Positions 11,881 through 23,602 of a stretch of DNA of 64,000 nucleotides are shown piece by piece. Numbering within the stretch: the stretch's first letter is position 1; each line of letters opens with the position of its first letter. Origin of the DNA: Pollenia angustigena (Eukaryota > Arthropoda > Insecta > Diptera > Polleniidae); assembly GCA_930367215.1 (NCBI GenBank), contig OV884057.1:261038339-261102338 (forward strand), read 5' to 3'. The notes beneath the pieces were generated by a model. The model did not search any database and was not told where the DNA came from. It saw only the letters and a list, made by a program, of their open reading frames with translations. Made by a program: the position numbers and the translations under genes.

Positions 11881-12432
11881 ATTAACGGTTGCTTAATGTA
11901 TCCTTTTTCTCAAATTACTTTAAACGATCTTTACTTGGGTAAATACCCTCTCTGCTTCATCATAAGACTATGCAACTGAGAGCAACTATATAGTCCATTC
12001 TGAAATTTCTAAAAAAAAATTTTTTTGCCGCCTGCATCTTTTTATTTTTATTAAATGTAAATAAAATATTAATAAAATCAAAATTTTTAATGCATATCTT
12101 TCTGTTAAAATTGCCACACATTTCATCTTAAAACTAATAATCAACAAAAAATTTTGTTTAAATGAAAAATTTTTAATTCAATTTTCTATTTGATTTCTAA
12201 CAAATATTTTATTCTTGATAAAAACACTTGAAATTTATTGTTGATGGGATAAGCTATTCCTATGCATTTCACTGGTTGCTTAGGCCAGATCATCAGGAAA
12301 CTTCATCCATAAAAATTTTAGAAAAACTAAAGATATTAAACCAAATAAAACTGTTAAACGTATAAGACTTATAGCAACAGTTTTACTTGTAACAATATCA
12401 AAGCTTTAACAAAACACATCAACAATAAAAAA

Positions 12433-12525
12433 GTGGGCTTATCTCATCTTACATTCCCCACTACAATTAGTTAAAATTCTCTCAACATTAATTGTAGTGG
12501 GGAATGTAAGATGAGATAAACCCAC
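12433..12525. repeat. Near-perfect hairpin, 37-bp arms and 19-bp loop
   Basis: The left arm (12433-12469) begins GTGGGCTTATCTCATCTTAC and the right arm (12489-12525) is its inverse with a single difference. The arms enclose about 19 bp. The stem is far longer than chance would give, and it is intact inside otherwise decayed sequence. It could be a small foldback element or a hairpin RNA source. Confidence 0.8.
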
Positions 12526-12871
12526 GAATAACAAAATCTTTTGAAATTAAAATTTTGTATTCCCAAAAATTGAAATTACTTTTTGATAAAATATTTTATT
12601 TAATGTTACAAATTCATTGTTAAAAATATTTGTTGAATGTTAACAATTTAAATTAACAAAAGAATTTTTTAGATATACAAATTCTGTTGTTGGTGCCTTT
12701 TCAATTAAAAGATTAATTGTATTGACGAATATGGTATTCAATATGACAATTGATTTGTCGTCATTTTTTTCTGTGTGCAAAAGGGAAATTAATTGGAACA
12801 ATTACAAAAATTGTTTGAAACAGCATTATTGAATTAATTGAAAAAATTTTGGTGAAAATTTTTTCTGTGTA

Positions 12872-13453
12872 TCCACTCGTCGATAAATCTACATTTCAAA
12901 TGCTTCCAGTTGATTTGGCCATGGTTATTTTTCAAATAATCTTGATTTTGTTTCAATATTTACATTAAGACTGGTTAGAACTTTTTTGTATTTAAGAAAC
13001 GAATCCCTTGCGACATTTTATTTCCTTCAAGTCTTCCGTCCCATTGTTTAGTTAGTGGAACCACAAGGTACCTGAAAGCCTAACTTTTTCGATGCAGGAG
13101 TTTTGTATTTTAAGGTCATTCGCTTTGTGTAAATTTTTTCTACTAATTGTTGTAACAAAAGTTAAATTATCTAAGAATTATTTATAGTAAAAGTGATAGT
13201 TTTATGTCATATTAGTAACTAAAAATTGTCATGTATAATTTTTAACACAACTATGTAACCGCCTGAAAGTGTATTTAGACTATAACAGTTACTACATGAA
13301 TTTCCTAGTTAGTTCTAGAAATGGTTTTAGAACACAATAAATTGTTATTACAGGGAGGTTCGGGAAAGTCTAGAAATAGTTATGAAATATAAAAAGGGGT
13401 GGGTGACTCATGAATAATTAGTTGAGTTTGTTTGGAGACATTAAAGGGTTCGG
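12872..13453. other. Intergenic, no gene recognised
   Basis: AT-rich sequence between the composite CACAG element and the next hAT-type MITE. I see no open frame with a known domain, no RNA gene and no clear repeat boundary. Confidence 0.5.
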
Positions 13454-13461
13454 GCCGAAAC

Positions 13462-14349
13462 TAGGCTTGCCAACCGTACTTTATTATAAAGTATTGTACG
13501 TTATTTCGAGGATTTGTACTCTATACTTTATGAGAATAATAGAGTACGCGAAAATACTTTATTTCGCATGATACGATTTATCTAGAATTCAATGCAGCAT
13601 ACATTATTTCGCAGTTTAAAAAAAATGTTGCCAGAATCATTTCGGAACTTTTTCACAAAATGGACAGAGTACAGCTCTATCAACATTATTTCATAGATAT
13701 TCCGCACAAGTTTTTGCATATGCTTTTTGCCAGCATTTCACGTGAAATGTTGAACAGAGTACCAGGCTTAAAGGAAACTTTATTGCGGAGTTTCGTTTTT
13801 TTTTTTAGTAACTTTAATAAACTGAACCGTTTTTGAACCGGTATTGGATTGAGTGTACCCAAATAAGGTTAAAGCGCCAGCTGCCTGGCTTGTCTCATAA
13901 AAAAGTATCAAATTCTAGCACAGTGAAATTGTTTGATAAAACTTGCGAAAAGCAATACGAAAACGTTTTTAAATATAACAATAAAAAGAAATTAATTGTA
14001 CATTATCAGGTATGTGATGCAAAATCGACTTTAAAAACGATACGATTTGAAACCGAAAATATCGTTTTCAGTATATTTTAAAATGGATTTTAAATGCATA
14101 TTCCTTTTATTTTCAGTCTTTATTCTTTCAAATTTTATATTATATGCGTTAACTGAATGAAGTGTATTCTGAACGAAAATTTTAGACTATAATTCAGAAA
14201 TGGATTTTAAAATCCTTCGAAATTCATCACACCTTTTAAAACCGTTCGTTTTGAAATCACATACCTGTATGTTTATGCTGTGTACTTTTTTTTCTTAACC
14301 TTTAATAATCAATGTACTTAAATTGCAACAAAAAAAGTTGGGAACCCTA
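13462..14349. mobile_element. hAT-like MITE (888 bp)
   Basis: The left end TAGGCTTGCCAAC (13462) and the right end, read inward as TAGGGTTCCCAAC (14349), are imperfect inverted repeats. They are flanked by GCCGAAAC (13454-13461) and GTCGAAAC (14350-14357), a 7-of-8 duplication of hAT size. The left subterminal region has the direct and inverted GTACTTTATTATAAAGTA motifs common in insect hAT elements. An 82-codon frame at 13833-14081 has no recognisable domain. Confidence 0.7.
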
Positions 14350-14357
14350 GTCGAAAC

Positions 14358-16035
14358 TAACAATATTGGATAAAGTTGTAAACGTTATAATTAATTTCAA
14401 TAGAGTTTGTTAAGTTGAATAAGTATGTTTATGTATTTTGATTTGCAATTAAGAGAACTCAACGGTTTTTTATAAAGGGAGTAAGCCGAAACGCGTTTAT
14501 AAAAGGAAAAACGTTACAATTAATTTTGCTTTGTAAATATTATGTTGTTATTTGTTGTAGTATCGTAACTACCGTTAACATGAATTCGCCTTGATTGGTG
14601 TCAAATTGATTCCTTTTCTCCCAGGCAGTATGGGATTAAAAATCCAGCACCAACCACCCTAAAAAATTGATTCTTTAGAAAAACTGCCATTAATTGGAGA
14701 CATAATGCACCGATTGTTATAAAATTTTGCAAAAATTCGCTTAATATGACCGTCGTAGAACACTTCAGTACCATAAACTGCAAAAAATATACATACATAC
14801 TTATGTATACATATGTTTATAGAATCCGGTTCAATTTAGCATAATATGGCATGTAGTTTAATGAAAATCATTTAGGTATGGCTTAAAATGTTACAGATCA
14901 TGATATTTTTTCGAATTAGGTTAAATTAAGTTATGAATGTATTAGGGCTTCCAACCGGGAAATCCCGGGATTTTCAGGATTAGGCGAATCCACGTCAGAA
15001 AACACGTGCGAATGTAGCGTTCGTTACGCAGGATTTGTCCATACGACTTGATTACCCTTGGAGGTAGAAGTTTATATATGTTCAATACATTTAGGATATC
15101 TATTGGGAAAGGTGTTTTGAAATCTTCTAAAATAAATTCAATAAGAGGAATGTAACATAAAACTCGGTAGTAATCTTCAACATTTTGGAAGTGATTATTT
15201 CGTTCAAATCTTATCTATTCGATTGGAACCTCATTCTGAACGCAAATAACTTTAACTTTTTCAGAAATCGCTTTAAATTGTTATTCGGCTTTATATAATT
15301 TCTCTTCAAGGCACAAGATTAAAGTTTTAATAAGGCTTGATTCTTTTTGAAGATCTATATCGTGCTTTTGTAAAATGATAATAAGCGGCTGTGCTACAAT
15401 AAGTATCACACTTAATAAGAAGTTCCTTAATATAAAGGCAGACCCAATAAAAATTTTTATCATTTTGCGAAGCACTAATGGTACATTTAAAAAAATAAGC
15501 GCACAATTATGCGCTACACAATAAGACATACAGAAATGCAGTAAAGTAAGTTAAAGAACTCTCAACAACTTTTATAAAAAAAAAAACATTTCAAGTGCTA
15601 CAGCATTCCCTTACTACGAAGCAGGTTTGTAAGGGAGAAAACTAAAAAATAACTGTATCAAAACATTCAGTGTGTAAGGCTGATCGTTACATATAACAAT
15701 TTTTATATGCGCTGAATTATGCGCTTTATGTGTCAAAAATGTATTGCTTCAAAGTGAGAACTCGCCATATAAAATTCATGTCTTCCGTAAGCGCAATGGT
15801 AAGCGAAACGTTTATGTTTCTCCCTTACAAACCTGCTTCGTTGGAAGCTCCATTTTTTTTTGGGGAGATACTACCTTTCCACTTAGATGTTTTTTCCAAA
15901 GCTTCTACTATAAGATGTACACTTGTTGCAAAGTGTTAAATTGGGTCGTGACGGTCCACCGATCTTGTCTCGCATAATGTAGAGCGTTTGGCTCCCAAAT
16001 ACTTTGATAAAACTGCGTTTCGCTTGGGATGATTA
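14358..16035. other. Intergenic with a possible hAT end and a foldback
   Basis: At about 14942 the sequence TAGGGCTTCCAACCGGGAAA followed by TCCCGGG looks like a hAT-type left terminus, but I found no matching right end. A foldback lies at 15616-15842. An 82-codon minus-strand frame at 15281-15529 is rich in I/L and has no recognisable domain. Confidence 0.45.
15616..15842. repeat. Foldback with 25-bp perfect arms
   Basis: ACGAAGCAGGTTTGTAAGGG (continuing to 15640) recurs perfectly inverted at 15818-15842 across a spacer of about 177 bp. The match stops abruptly outside the arms. This may be a small inverted-repeat element, but no target duplication is evident. Confidence 0.65.
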
Positions 16036-16575
16036 TACAGTAGTTTTGACTTAACTGCCTTTTGTTTACGTGCACTTTTGACTTAACTGCACAAAATTGA
16101 TAATTTTTGGAATTATTCTTTATAATTCCATATAAATTCCTTTTTTAAGTGCACTTTCTATACCTGCGCATTTAAGATAAATGCACAAAATTTTTAGCAT
16201 TTTAAAATTATTTTCATACAAAAAATCAAAGTTAGCTGCACTTTGACTTAACTGCCCAAAAAACATATTTTCTGGAATTATTCTTCAAAATCCTTTTTTA
16301 CATGCATTTTGTATACCTTTACATTTTTCATATTTTTGGGCAGCTTTAAAATATTTTCATACAAAACATCAAAGTTAGCCTGCACTCATAAAAATATATG
16401 GTGGACACTTTTTCACATAAATATCCAATTTAAGCTGTTTTAAAAAATATAAATCGCAATTATTTTGTTTTTTTTTCCATAAATTGTTATGTTCTTTGTG
16501 AATTCTCATTGTTTTTGTTGATGTTTGTTTTATATTAAATAAACATAAATACACGTATACAATGATCTGTTATTT

Positions 16576-17295
16576 CCCAGCTAGCATAGGCTGTTTGTTA
16601 GACGATTTTGTTTAATATACAACTCCTAAAAGAATCTTCTGAGGATTATCTGGCGAGTAACAAAAACAAATACATCTAAATCTTTTTTTAATTTATTTTT
16701 TTATTTATTTTTTGACACGCTCGTCTTTAAATCTTGGAATGGACCTTTTGGAACTCTCTGTAAGAGTCGTATAACAATTACTGATCTACCTAAATAAGAC
16801 CGTTTTTGAAGTATGAAAATGCTATTGCCAATACAATTTTAATAAAACAAACCGGCCTAACGATCTGTAAAACAGGGTTTTCCGACAGGATGGTGTTGAT
16901 TTCGCAACCTTAAGGTTTGTTTTATAGAAATTGTATGAAAATTAGAAGTTTTGGCATGAAAAATACGCTTGATGCCCTTATTTAGGTAGCTCAGTCATAC
17001 GACTGAGCATTTCACGAGTTGTAGAATAATACCTACATGAGTCTCATACGACTCTTGGCATGCTTTTTGAAAGACTCGTTAGATAATCTCTACATACATC
17101 ATAAACGATTCCCTTTACGATTGATATAAGCGTTTTCGCTGCGTTATGGAAGAATCTCTCATAGGACTCAGCACGTGTTAAGTTTCCCCCCGTGCGAGGA
17201 ATTGTCTACAATTAAAAAATGAGCTCGTCGACGATCAAAAACACTCTTTGTGAGATTCCCAGTAGACTCCTAGACAATGAAAAATGCTAGCTGGG
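16576..17295. mobile_element. CCCAGCTAGCAT-ended inverted-repeat element (720 bp)
   Basis: CCCAGCTAGCAT at 16576 is repeated exactly inverted at 17284-17295. Inside are many short copies of ATACGACTC and its inverse GAGTCGTAT, for example near 16765, 16998 and 17046. Such internal short-motif arrays are also seen in the CCCAGTTGGCCA element at 55285-60495. No target duplication is clear and there is no coding sequence. Confidence 0.6.
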
Positions 17296-17354
17296 TTGAA
17301 ATAAAATTTAAATAAAATATAAATTTATATATTAATAAAATAATTTTTTTATTA

Positions 17355-18311
17355 TCTATATATAAATCGGCTAAGGCAAAACAGTTAGGAACATTTTCCT
17401 CCTCTGTATGTCAACCGATTTGAACAAAATATACACCATTTGAAAGGTATATACTCACAGAAGTGCACAATGTACATTTTATTAAAATCTGTTCAATAAT
17501 TTCAGAGTTATAAGCGTTCAAAATTGTTACTAACACAAATGCAAAATAAATATATAAAAATTTATTTTCAATTATCAAATAATAAAAAATTAGGGTGATC
17601 GATTATTCGACATTTTTCAGAAACCGGTTTTCGAATATTTCGACTATATAAATCAGAGCAGGCAAAACAGTTAAGAACGCTTTCTCTCTTTGTTTGTCAA
17701 CCGAACCGAAAAAAAAGGGGAAATATGGGAAACTAAATTTCTTTTTTTACTTTTCTGTGCTTCATGTGATAATTTTTCAATTTATTATTTATATATATTA
17801 TAGGTGTAGGATCCTGAGTGATTGATAACCTATAAGATAAAAAATGCTGGTATTTTTTGTTTTTCATCTGGAACTTTTTGAATTTTCGTTAATATTCGAC
17901 CTATAAAGATAAAATTATACATTAAGCTGGGTGAATAAGAACATGTAAGGGGAGCTTTTTGGTACTTTTTCGTTCTACATCTGGTACTTTCATTAATTTT
18001 CGTTAATATTAGACATAGAAATATAAAATTAAACGTGCAACGTCCTGAGTGGATGACAATATATAAAGGAGACTTTTAAATACCTTTTTGTTTTTCAATT
18101 GGTATTTTTTATACTGAACTTACAAAATTAAATTAACTCACGTAGATGATAAAATATGAACAGGAGGTTTGTCCCTCGCCAAATCGATCCACTTTGAAGG
18201 AAAAAATAAATGCTCGAAACAAATAAATTCATAAATACTTAGATGAATTATGTTTTCTTCATATTAACAAAAAAAAATATGGTCGAATTTTGACCATAAG
18301 GCGAACACTAG
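17355..18311 (+). mobile_element. Non-autonomous Helitron (957 bp)
   Basis: The 5' end TCTATATATAAATCGGC follows an A, and the 3' end CACTAG is followed by T, as for canonical Helitrons inserted between A and T (5' TC, 3' CTRR). Just before the CTAG is a hairpin TATGGTC-GAATTTT-GACCATA at about 18279-18299, at the expected short distance from the terminus. There is no inverted repeat and no target duplication, again as expected. A second 5'-end-like sequence (CTATATAAATCAGAGCAGGC near 17643) suggests a nested or duplicated 5' end. No Rep/helicase is encoded. Confidence 0.7.
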
Positions 18312-18478
18312 TTCTTTTAAATCAAACACTTTACTTTAGCTGCACTTTTGTGTAGGTAACCACAATTGTGTACCTGCACATTAAGGCAGATAAATGCATT
18401 TAAGATAACTGCATTTTTGATTTACCTGCACAAAAAATCGTGCAAAGGAGATTGTGCAGCTAAGTCAAAATTACTGTA

Positions 18479-19396
18479 TTCAGTCCATATGATTACTATA
18501 GAAATTGAGCCTTGTGGCCAGTGCCAGACATAAATGTAGTGCAATCAACGTATTGGATGTTGTTTTTATAATGATCATTAATTTTTTCATACTAATATCA
18601 AGTTTTTTTTTAACCAGAGTTTCAAATTTCCCATTGGGTTTTACTATCTACATGAACTTTATGAATTCTGTAGCTGGAGGAATTTTCAGTTTTATTCTCT
18701 CACAATATTCAAATTAAATTACAAGTGTTGGTCATGTTATAATTATTGCAGTTAATATACAGAAATATTTTTGTTTGTTAAACTATTTAAATATTTATAT
18801 AAAAACTTTAAGGATTTTCACAGAAGTTTATAGAACTTTAGTTCTACAGCTACAAAGTGGATTTATAGAATAATTTTCAATAAAATAGTAAAAAAAAACG
18901 AGTAAATCCTTTCTCTTTATTCAATTTGGCTGATGAAATTCTATGGAAATTTTATCTGCAAAAAAACACTTTAGACTTTTTGGTATTAATTTTTGTATTT
19001 ATACTATTATCGTTTTTTTTTTCTTCTTTTGTTTTGCTTATTTTATAGAAAATCCGTATAATTTACAATATTGCTGTTAATGAGAAAAGTTTTAAGGATT
19101 TACTTTGAAAGTTCACTGTGAATGTATAAATAATTTTTTTTCTCGTGGTTTGCATAAAAAATAAACAGAATATTACAAGTGCATATAGAGCACAAGTTGT
19201 ATAGATTGTTATATTTAATATGTACAACGGAAGAATTTGGTTTGTTTTTCAACGTCATATTCTTGAAGAATACATTTATTGTGCACTTAATATCTGTTAA
19301 AAGTCGATATATAGACAGATAGATAGATAGATATATATATATGTATATATGTATAATGCCCTTAGCACGGCGACCCAGAGGGTATTTTGTGCAGCC
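18479..19396. other. Intergenic with a GATA/TA microsatellite
   Basis: No gene is recognised. A (GATA)n tract followed by (TA)n spans about 19313-19355, just before the provirus insertion site. The 70-codon frame at 18505-18717 encodes hydrophobic residues typical of AT-rich chance frames. Confidence 0.5.
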
Positions 19397-19400
19397 TGTA

Positions 19401-19826
19401 AGTTAACACAAATTATGTTTAAAATCTATTTTTTTGGAAATAACTAAATAAGACACAAAATAAGTTCACAAGCTGACGTTGCGTATTTTGCAATACAACA
19501 ACGCAGCTTATTTCACAATAATTCCCTTGCACATGCCAATGGTTGATATCCGATACCCACATGGGGTGACTGCCAACAGCCAGGAATACTGCAACTCAAC
19601 AAATTCCCATCAACAACATTGCACAACGATAGCAACAACATCGCACGCGCCGTCTGCTGATACCAAATACTCGAATGGCGTGATCAACAAAACCTGTTAA
19701 TAAGTAGGGTAGTTTTTAAGAATATTGTTACTTTTAGTTTTTATACCAAATAAAGAACATTGTTGTGTCGCCATCCGCGCACAACAATTAATTTTTTTAT
19801 TAAAAAATTCTATCCAGGATTTAATT
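19401..19826 (+). repeat. 5' LTR
   Basis: Begins AGTTAACAC and ends GGATTTAATT, like gypsy-group LTRs. A polyadenylation-type AATAAA is at about 19749. A short 73-codon frame inside the LTR is present in both copies and is not a gene. The primer binding site abuts the 3' boundary. Confidence 0.92.
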
Positions 19827-19843
19827 GGCGCCCGAGCAGGGAC
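19826..19843 (+). other. Primer binding site (tRNA-Lys type)
   Basis: TGGCGCCCGAGCAGGGAC directly follows the LTR, its first T overlapping the LTR end. It is complementary to the 3' end of a lysine tRNA ending in GGGCGCCA, the usual primer type for gypsy-like and many other retroelements. Confidence 0.85.
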
Positions 19844-19984
19844 CCAAGGATAAAAGGTCCCCCGGTATCGAAAAAAACAAAAGTCAAGCCTTGCCAAGCC
19901 CCTCAGTAATCCGTAAACGATAAACAGGAGTGACGTGAAGTCACAGCTTGGTAAGCCCGTGCCCCGCGGATTAACTAGATAATA

Positions 19985-20640
19985 GAAATTATAAATAAGG
20001 AAAAGTGAAACAAAAAAATTTTAAAAAATTAATAAAAATAAAAATAGTGACATTAAAACAAAATTTTAAAGGAAAAATTTTAAATAAAAAATTAATTCTA
20101 AAAAAAAAACAGTGACAACAAAGTTTAAAAGAAAATTTTTAAATGAAAATTAATATAGAAAAATTATAAAAAAATAGTGACAAATTTTAAATAAAAATTA
20201 ATGCTGAAAAAAAAAACAGTGACGACAAAGTTTAAAAGGAAATGTTTAAATGAGAAAAATTATAAAAAAATAGTAACATTAAAACAAAATTTTAAAGGAA
20301 AAATTTTAAATAAAAAAATTAATTCTGAAAAAAAACAGTGACAACAAAGTTTAAAAGAAAATTTTTAAATGAAAATTAATATAGGAAAAATTATAAAAAA
20401 ATAGTGACAAATTTTAAATAAAAATTAATGCTGAAAAAAAAACAGTGACGACAAAGTTTAAAAGGAAATGTTTAAATATAGTAACATTAAAACAAAATTT
20501 TAAAAATTTTAAATAAAAATTAATATCGAAAATTTTGAAAAAAAAAACAGTGACATTAAAAGAAGAGTGAAACGAAGGAAAAACAATTCTTTTTTTATAT
20601 AAAATTATAGAAAATTTTTTTTGGAAACAGTGACACAAGA
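19985..20640 (+). repeat. Leader tandem repeats with AGTGAC motif
   Basis: The untranslated leader before gag contains degenerate AT-rich repeats. Each has a CAGTGACAACAAAG- or TAGTGACATTAAAA-like core followed by a TTTAAAAGGAAA-like stretch. A larger unit of about 226 bp is also visible, for example near 20050 and 20276. G and C are nearly confined to the AGTGAC motif. The region may influence packaging or translation initiation; that is inference. Confidence 0.75.
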
Positions 20641-20903
20641 ATTAGAGGGAAAACTAAGGAAGTAAATAGAAAATTAAAAGAAATAACCATTAAGAATACA
20701 TAAAAATAAGTGCAATTTCGAAAAAAAACTCTTCCTAAAAAGGTGCAAATAGCAAAAGCATTAGAAAATTTGTAATAAATAAAAATTATTAGTATTGTGA
20801 TTAAATTGTGAACTTGGAAATAACGTCAGCTATAACAAACAATATCAACAACACCAGCTACTCATCAGTCATCAAGTGCCTCAAAATCATCCAGGAGAGC
20901 AGT

Positions 20904-20920
20904 ATGGTTCTTAGATTAAT
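20904..20920 (+). other. env: Candidate env leader exon with splice donor
   Basis: A 17-nt segment starting with ATG at 20904 ends directly at a GTAAGA splice donor (20921). A strong polypyrimidine tract and CAG acceptor lie at about 24229-24251. Splicing these would continue in the env reading frame and supply a hydrophobic N terminus. Env expression from a spliced subgenomic RNA is established for gypsy errantiviruses. The exact sites here are inferred from sequence only. Confidence 0.6.
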
Positions 20921-21052
20921 GTAAGATTATTCCTTTTTTTTATTATTATTATTTTTTTTTTCATATTTAAGTATTCAAGAATCAGATTGTTAAAAGAAAA
21001 AAAGTGAAACTTTTATTATTTCATCTGTTAACATAAAATATTTCCGAAAACA

Positions 21053-23602
21053 ATGTCAGAAGACGAGACTATAGATCAACTGACAGACAGATTAAATAGA
21101 ACATTAAATATGAGTTTAAATGGATCATCCGTCCATAACAGTGGCTCCTCGGGGCTTAATAACATTCAGAGGGAACAGATAAGGGAGATTCTGAACGAAG
21201 TTCTGGGATCACAAAGTCCTCACTTGGAGGAGGAAACAGATCAACCCATCGGAACTGTAACGAAATTAGAGGAATTAGACAAAGTACCGGACATTGTACG
21301 GACGCTACGTGAATTTTCTGGGCAACCAGGGGAATTTAACTCCTGGCGTAAATCGGTGGATAGGGTAATGGAACTCTTTAAGTCCCTCCAGGGGACAGGA
21401 CGATATTATGCAATTTTGCACACCATTAGAACAAAGATAACTGGTGATGCAGATACTGCATTAGAGTCATACAGAACACCTTTGGATTGGCCCAGGATGA
21501 AGAAATGTCTGATGATGCACTATTCCGATAAAAGAGATATCGGAACTTTGGAGTATCAAATGACAGTTCTGTGCCAAGGCAATAGGCCTATAACTGAGTT
21601 TTATCAAGCTGTTTATCAGCATCTTTCACTGATACTTGACAAAGTATCATGTTTGAATCTAGATGAGGGAAGCCTTCGATCAATGACGAACACATATAGG
21701 GATAAAGCCTTGGACACGTTCGTTAGGGGTCTAAACGGCGATCTTCCACGGTTGTTAAGCGTCCGTGAACCTGCTTCCTTGCCTGAGGCACTACACATCT
21801 GTTTAAAGTTAGACAACATGGCATTTCGCATGAACTATGCACATGGACAAATATCAAAGGGGAACATACAGAGGGACAGAATTGGAATTACCAATCCGTT
21901 CACGGGAAATAGACAAAAATTCTTTCCCGAGCTTGCTTATGTTGGCGGTACGGTACATAGAAGACCACCATTGCCACCCCGTAATACTCCTGTACCGAAC
22001 TATAACCCAAATTACAGTCCCAACCAGAACTTTCGACCAATCGGTTACCAACAATTCGGCCCAAGACCACAGTTTAATCAAGGAAACCCAAATGGTTTCC
22101 AGAACCATTATAACAGACCCCAATATTCAACCCCGAATTATCCTACACCGGCACCTAAAGTAGAACCTATGGAGGTAGATAGATCCATACAATCCAGACA
22201 GGTTAATTACATGAATAGACCACACGATACAGCCTTCAAGAGGGCACCTACTTCATCCATACAGGCCCCTCAGAAAAAGATGCAAAGGAATTTCCACGTT
22301 GTAACGAACAACGAAAGTAGAATTCAACAACCATCCCATGATGTCAATAATTACTACCAGGAAGAGGGCGCAGTTGGTGGAATGAATGAAATTGACGAAT
22401 ATTATAGGCAATTTGCCAATAGCGGGCTGGAGATGGCTGAGTATCCGCCTGAAAATTCGGAAATTGGGGAGAATGACCCCAGAACAACTGACTATCCACA
22501 GGAAGATTTAATCAATGACCTGAATTTTTTTTGGTTAAATAGTTCCTCGCTCCCATACTTTCGAGTTAGAACGAGGAACGGCCAAACTCTCAAATTCCTT
22601 TTAGATACGGGTAGTAATAAGAATTATGTAAAGCCAAGTTTAGTTACTAATCATATACCTAACCAGGAGAAATTTAGCGCAAAATCGATTACGGGAGATG
22701 TGGAAATAAAACATCATGCACTTTTGAAAATGTTTGGCATCAATGATGTTCCCATAAAATTCTTCATATTACCAGGGCTACGAACCTTTGATGGAATATT
22801 GGGCAACGATAGTTTGAAAGAATTATCAGCCGTGATTTATACATCAAAGAATTATTTTACTGTAAAAGGAGAGATAAAAATCCCGATATTCCAATATATT
22901 TCCCAAGACGCACTCTCTAGGCCTCCAGAGACAGGCATAAATTCCCTGTCAGGTACAGTGCACAGTAGTGACAGTTCTCCACAGGACCTTATTCCAAGCA
23001 TAGAAACACCAATAAACGTGTTCAAAAATCAAATCTTTCTCACCATAGGCGAACCATCCACGTACCAATTTAAAATTATATTTCCAGGGTTTCATCGACA
23101 TCTGATAAACGAACCTAACTATGACGAACAAAAACTGACAGAAATTCTGAAAAGGTACTTGAATCCGTCCGTTATTAATGGCATAAAAACTCCTGAACCG
23201 ATAATGGGGAAAATTCAGACAATCTATCCGAATCATTTTTCAAGCTACAAATGTCGATTTACACAACTGGTGGTCGACGATATAACGTCAGAAAACGACC
23301 AGGAAAATATAATCGTGGAGACACACAATAGAGCCCATCGTAATGAAAAGGAAAATAGGTTACAAATTATGGAAAAGTTTTACTTTCCGGGAATGGCAAA
23401 CAAGATTAAAAGGGTCATAAAATTATGTTCCACTTGTAAGAGAAATAAGTATGAAAGGCATCCCAATACGCCTGAATTAAAAGAGACACCTATACCAACT
23501 CATCCTGGTCACACGGTCCACCTTGACATTTTTTCCACAGACAAAAAATTGATACTAACGTCAGACCAGATTACTAAAAGGGCGATCGATAGAAGATGTT
23601 AG
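21053..23602 (+). pseudogene. gag-pol: gag-pol fused frame with RT/RNase H deleted
   Basis: An 849-codon frame starts at the first ATG after the leader. Residues 1 to about 480 are Gag-like: an acidic N terminus, a capsid-like helical part, then a Pro/Asn/Gln-rich stretch (about 300-370). There is no CCHC knuckle, as in errantiviruses. Protease follows with DTGSN at D518. At about residue 610 the sequence jumps from the end of protease to the last bit of RNase H (SQDALSRPP at 617-625), so RT and nearly all RNase H are missing. The integrase HHCC zinc finger follows (H758, H762, C792, C795) with the first catalytic Asp (D825 in HLDIF). The frame breaks at about 23590 within the integrase core. 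Gag and protease share one frame; I did not resolve a frameshift site. Confidence 0.85.

Larger units (their letters stand above)
11128..12775. mobile_element. Nested CACAGAAAAAAT-ended element inside the LINE
   Basis: The LINE reading frame is interrupted at 11128 by CACAGAAAAAATA, and the inverted TTTTTTTCTGTG ends at 12775. The bases after 12775 appear to continue the LINE. The ends match those of the host element (9402-12869), so one family member has jumped into another. The interior is AT-rich and non-coding. It contains a reverse-oriented dispersed-repeat fragment (11645-11880) and a perfect-arm hairpin (12433-12525). The left flank ends TA and the right flank starts TG, so the TA duplication is not clean. 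Confidence 0.6.
9402..12869. mobile_element. Composite TIR element (CACAGAAAAAAT ends, TA target) carrying an RTE LINE
   Basis: The left end CACAGAAAAAATG at 9402 and the inverted right end ATTTTTTCTGTG at 12869 are each bordered by TA (9400-9401, 12870-12871). The left arm (9402 to about 9724) is clearly homologous to the reverse complement of 27060-27320, and the right arm (about 12786-12869) to 26431-26509. Both copies therefore have the same arms around RTE LINE sequence. Here the LINE lies at about 9725-11127, is interrupted by a related element (11128-12775), and appears to resume for a few bases after it. A TA duplication suggests a Tc1/mariner-like or similar mechanism. No transposase is seen. 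Confidence 0.65.
16038..18476. mobile_element. Tc1/pogo-like element, non-autonomous, hosting two insertions
   Basis: The ends CAGTAGTTTTGACTTAACTG (left, 16038) and the inverted right end (18456-18476) match at 19 of 21 positions, with TA on both outer sides (16036-16037, 18477-18478). TA duplication with CAGT ends is typical of the Tc1/mariner/pogo group. Subterminal GCACTTTTGACTTAACTGCA repeats are present at both ends. No transposase frame is recognisable. The interior carries a CCCAG-ended element (16576-17295) and a Helitron (17355-18311). Confidence 0.75.

Noticed and set aside
14941..14975. A second hAT element starting TAGGGCTTCCAACCGGG
   Set aside because: No inverted partner or 8-bp duplication found, so only the possible end is mentioned.
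19479..19700. 73-codon frame in the LTR, repeated at 25857
   Set aside because: Lies wholly within both LTRs with no domain; it is LTR sequence read by chance.
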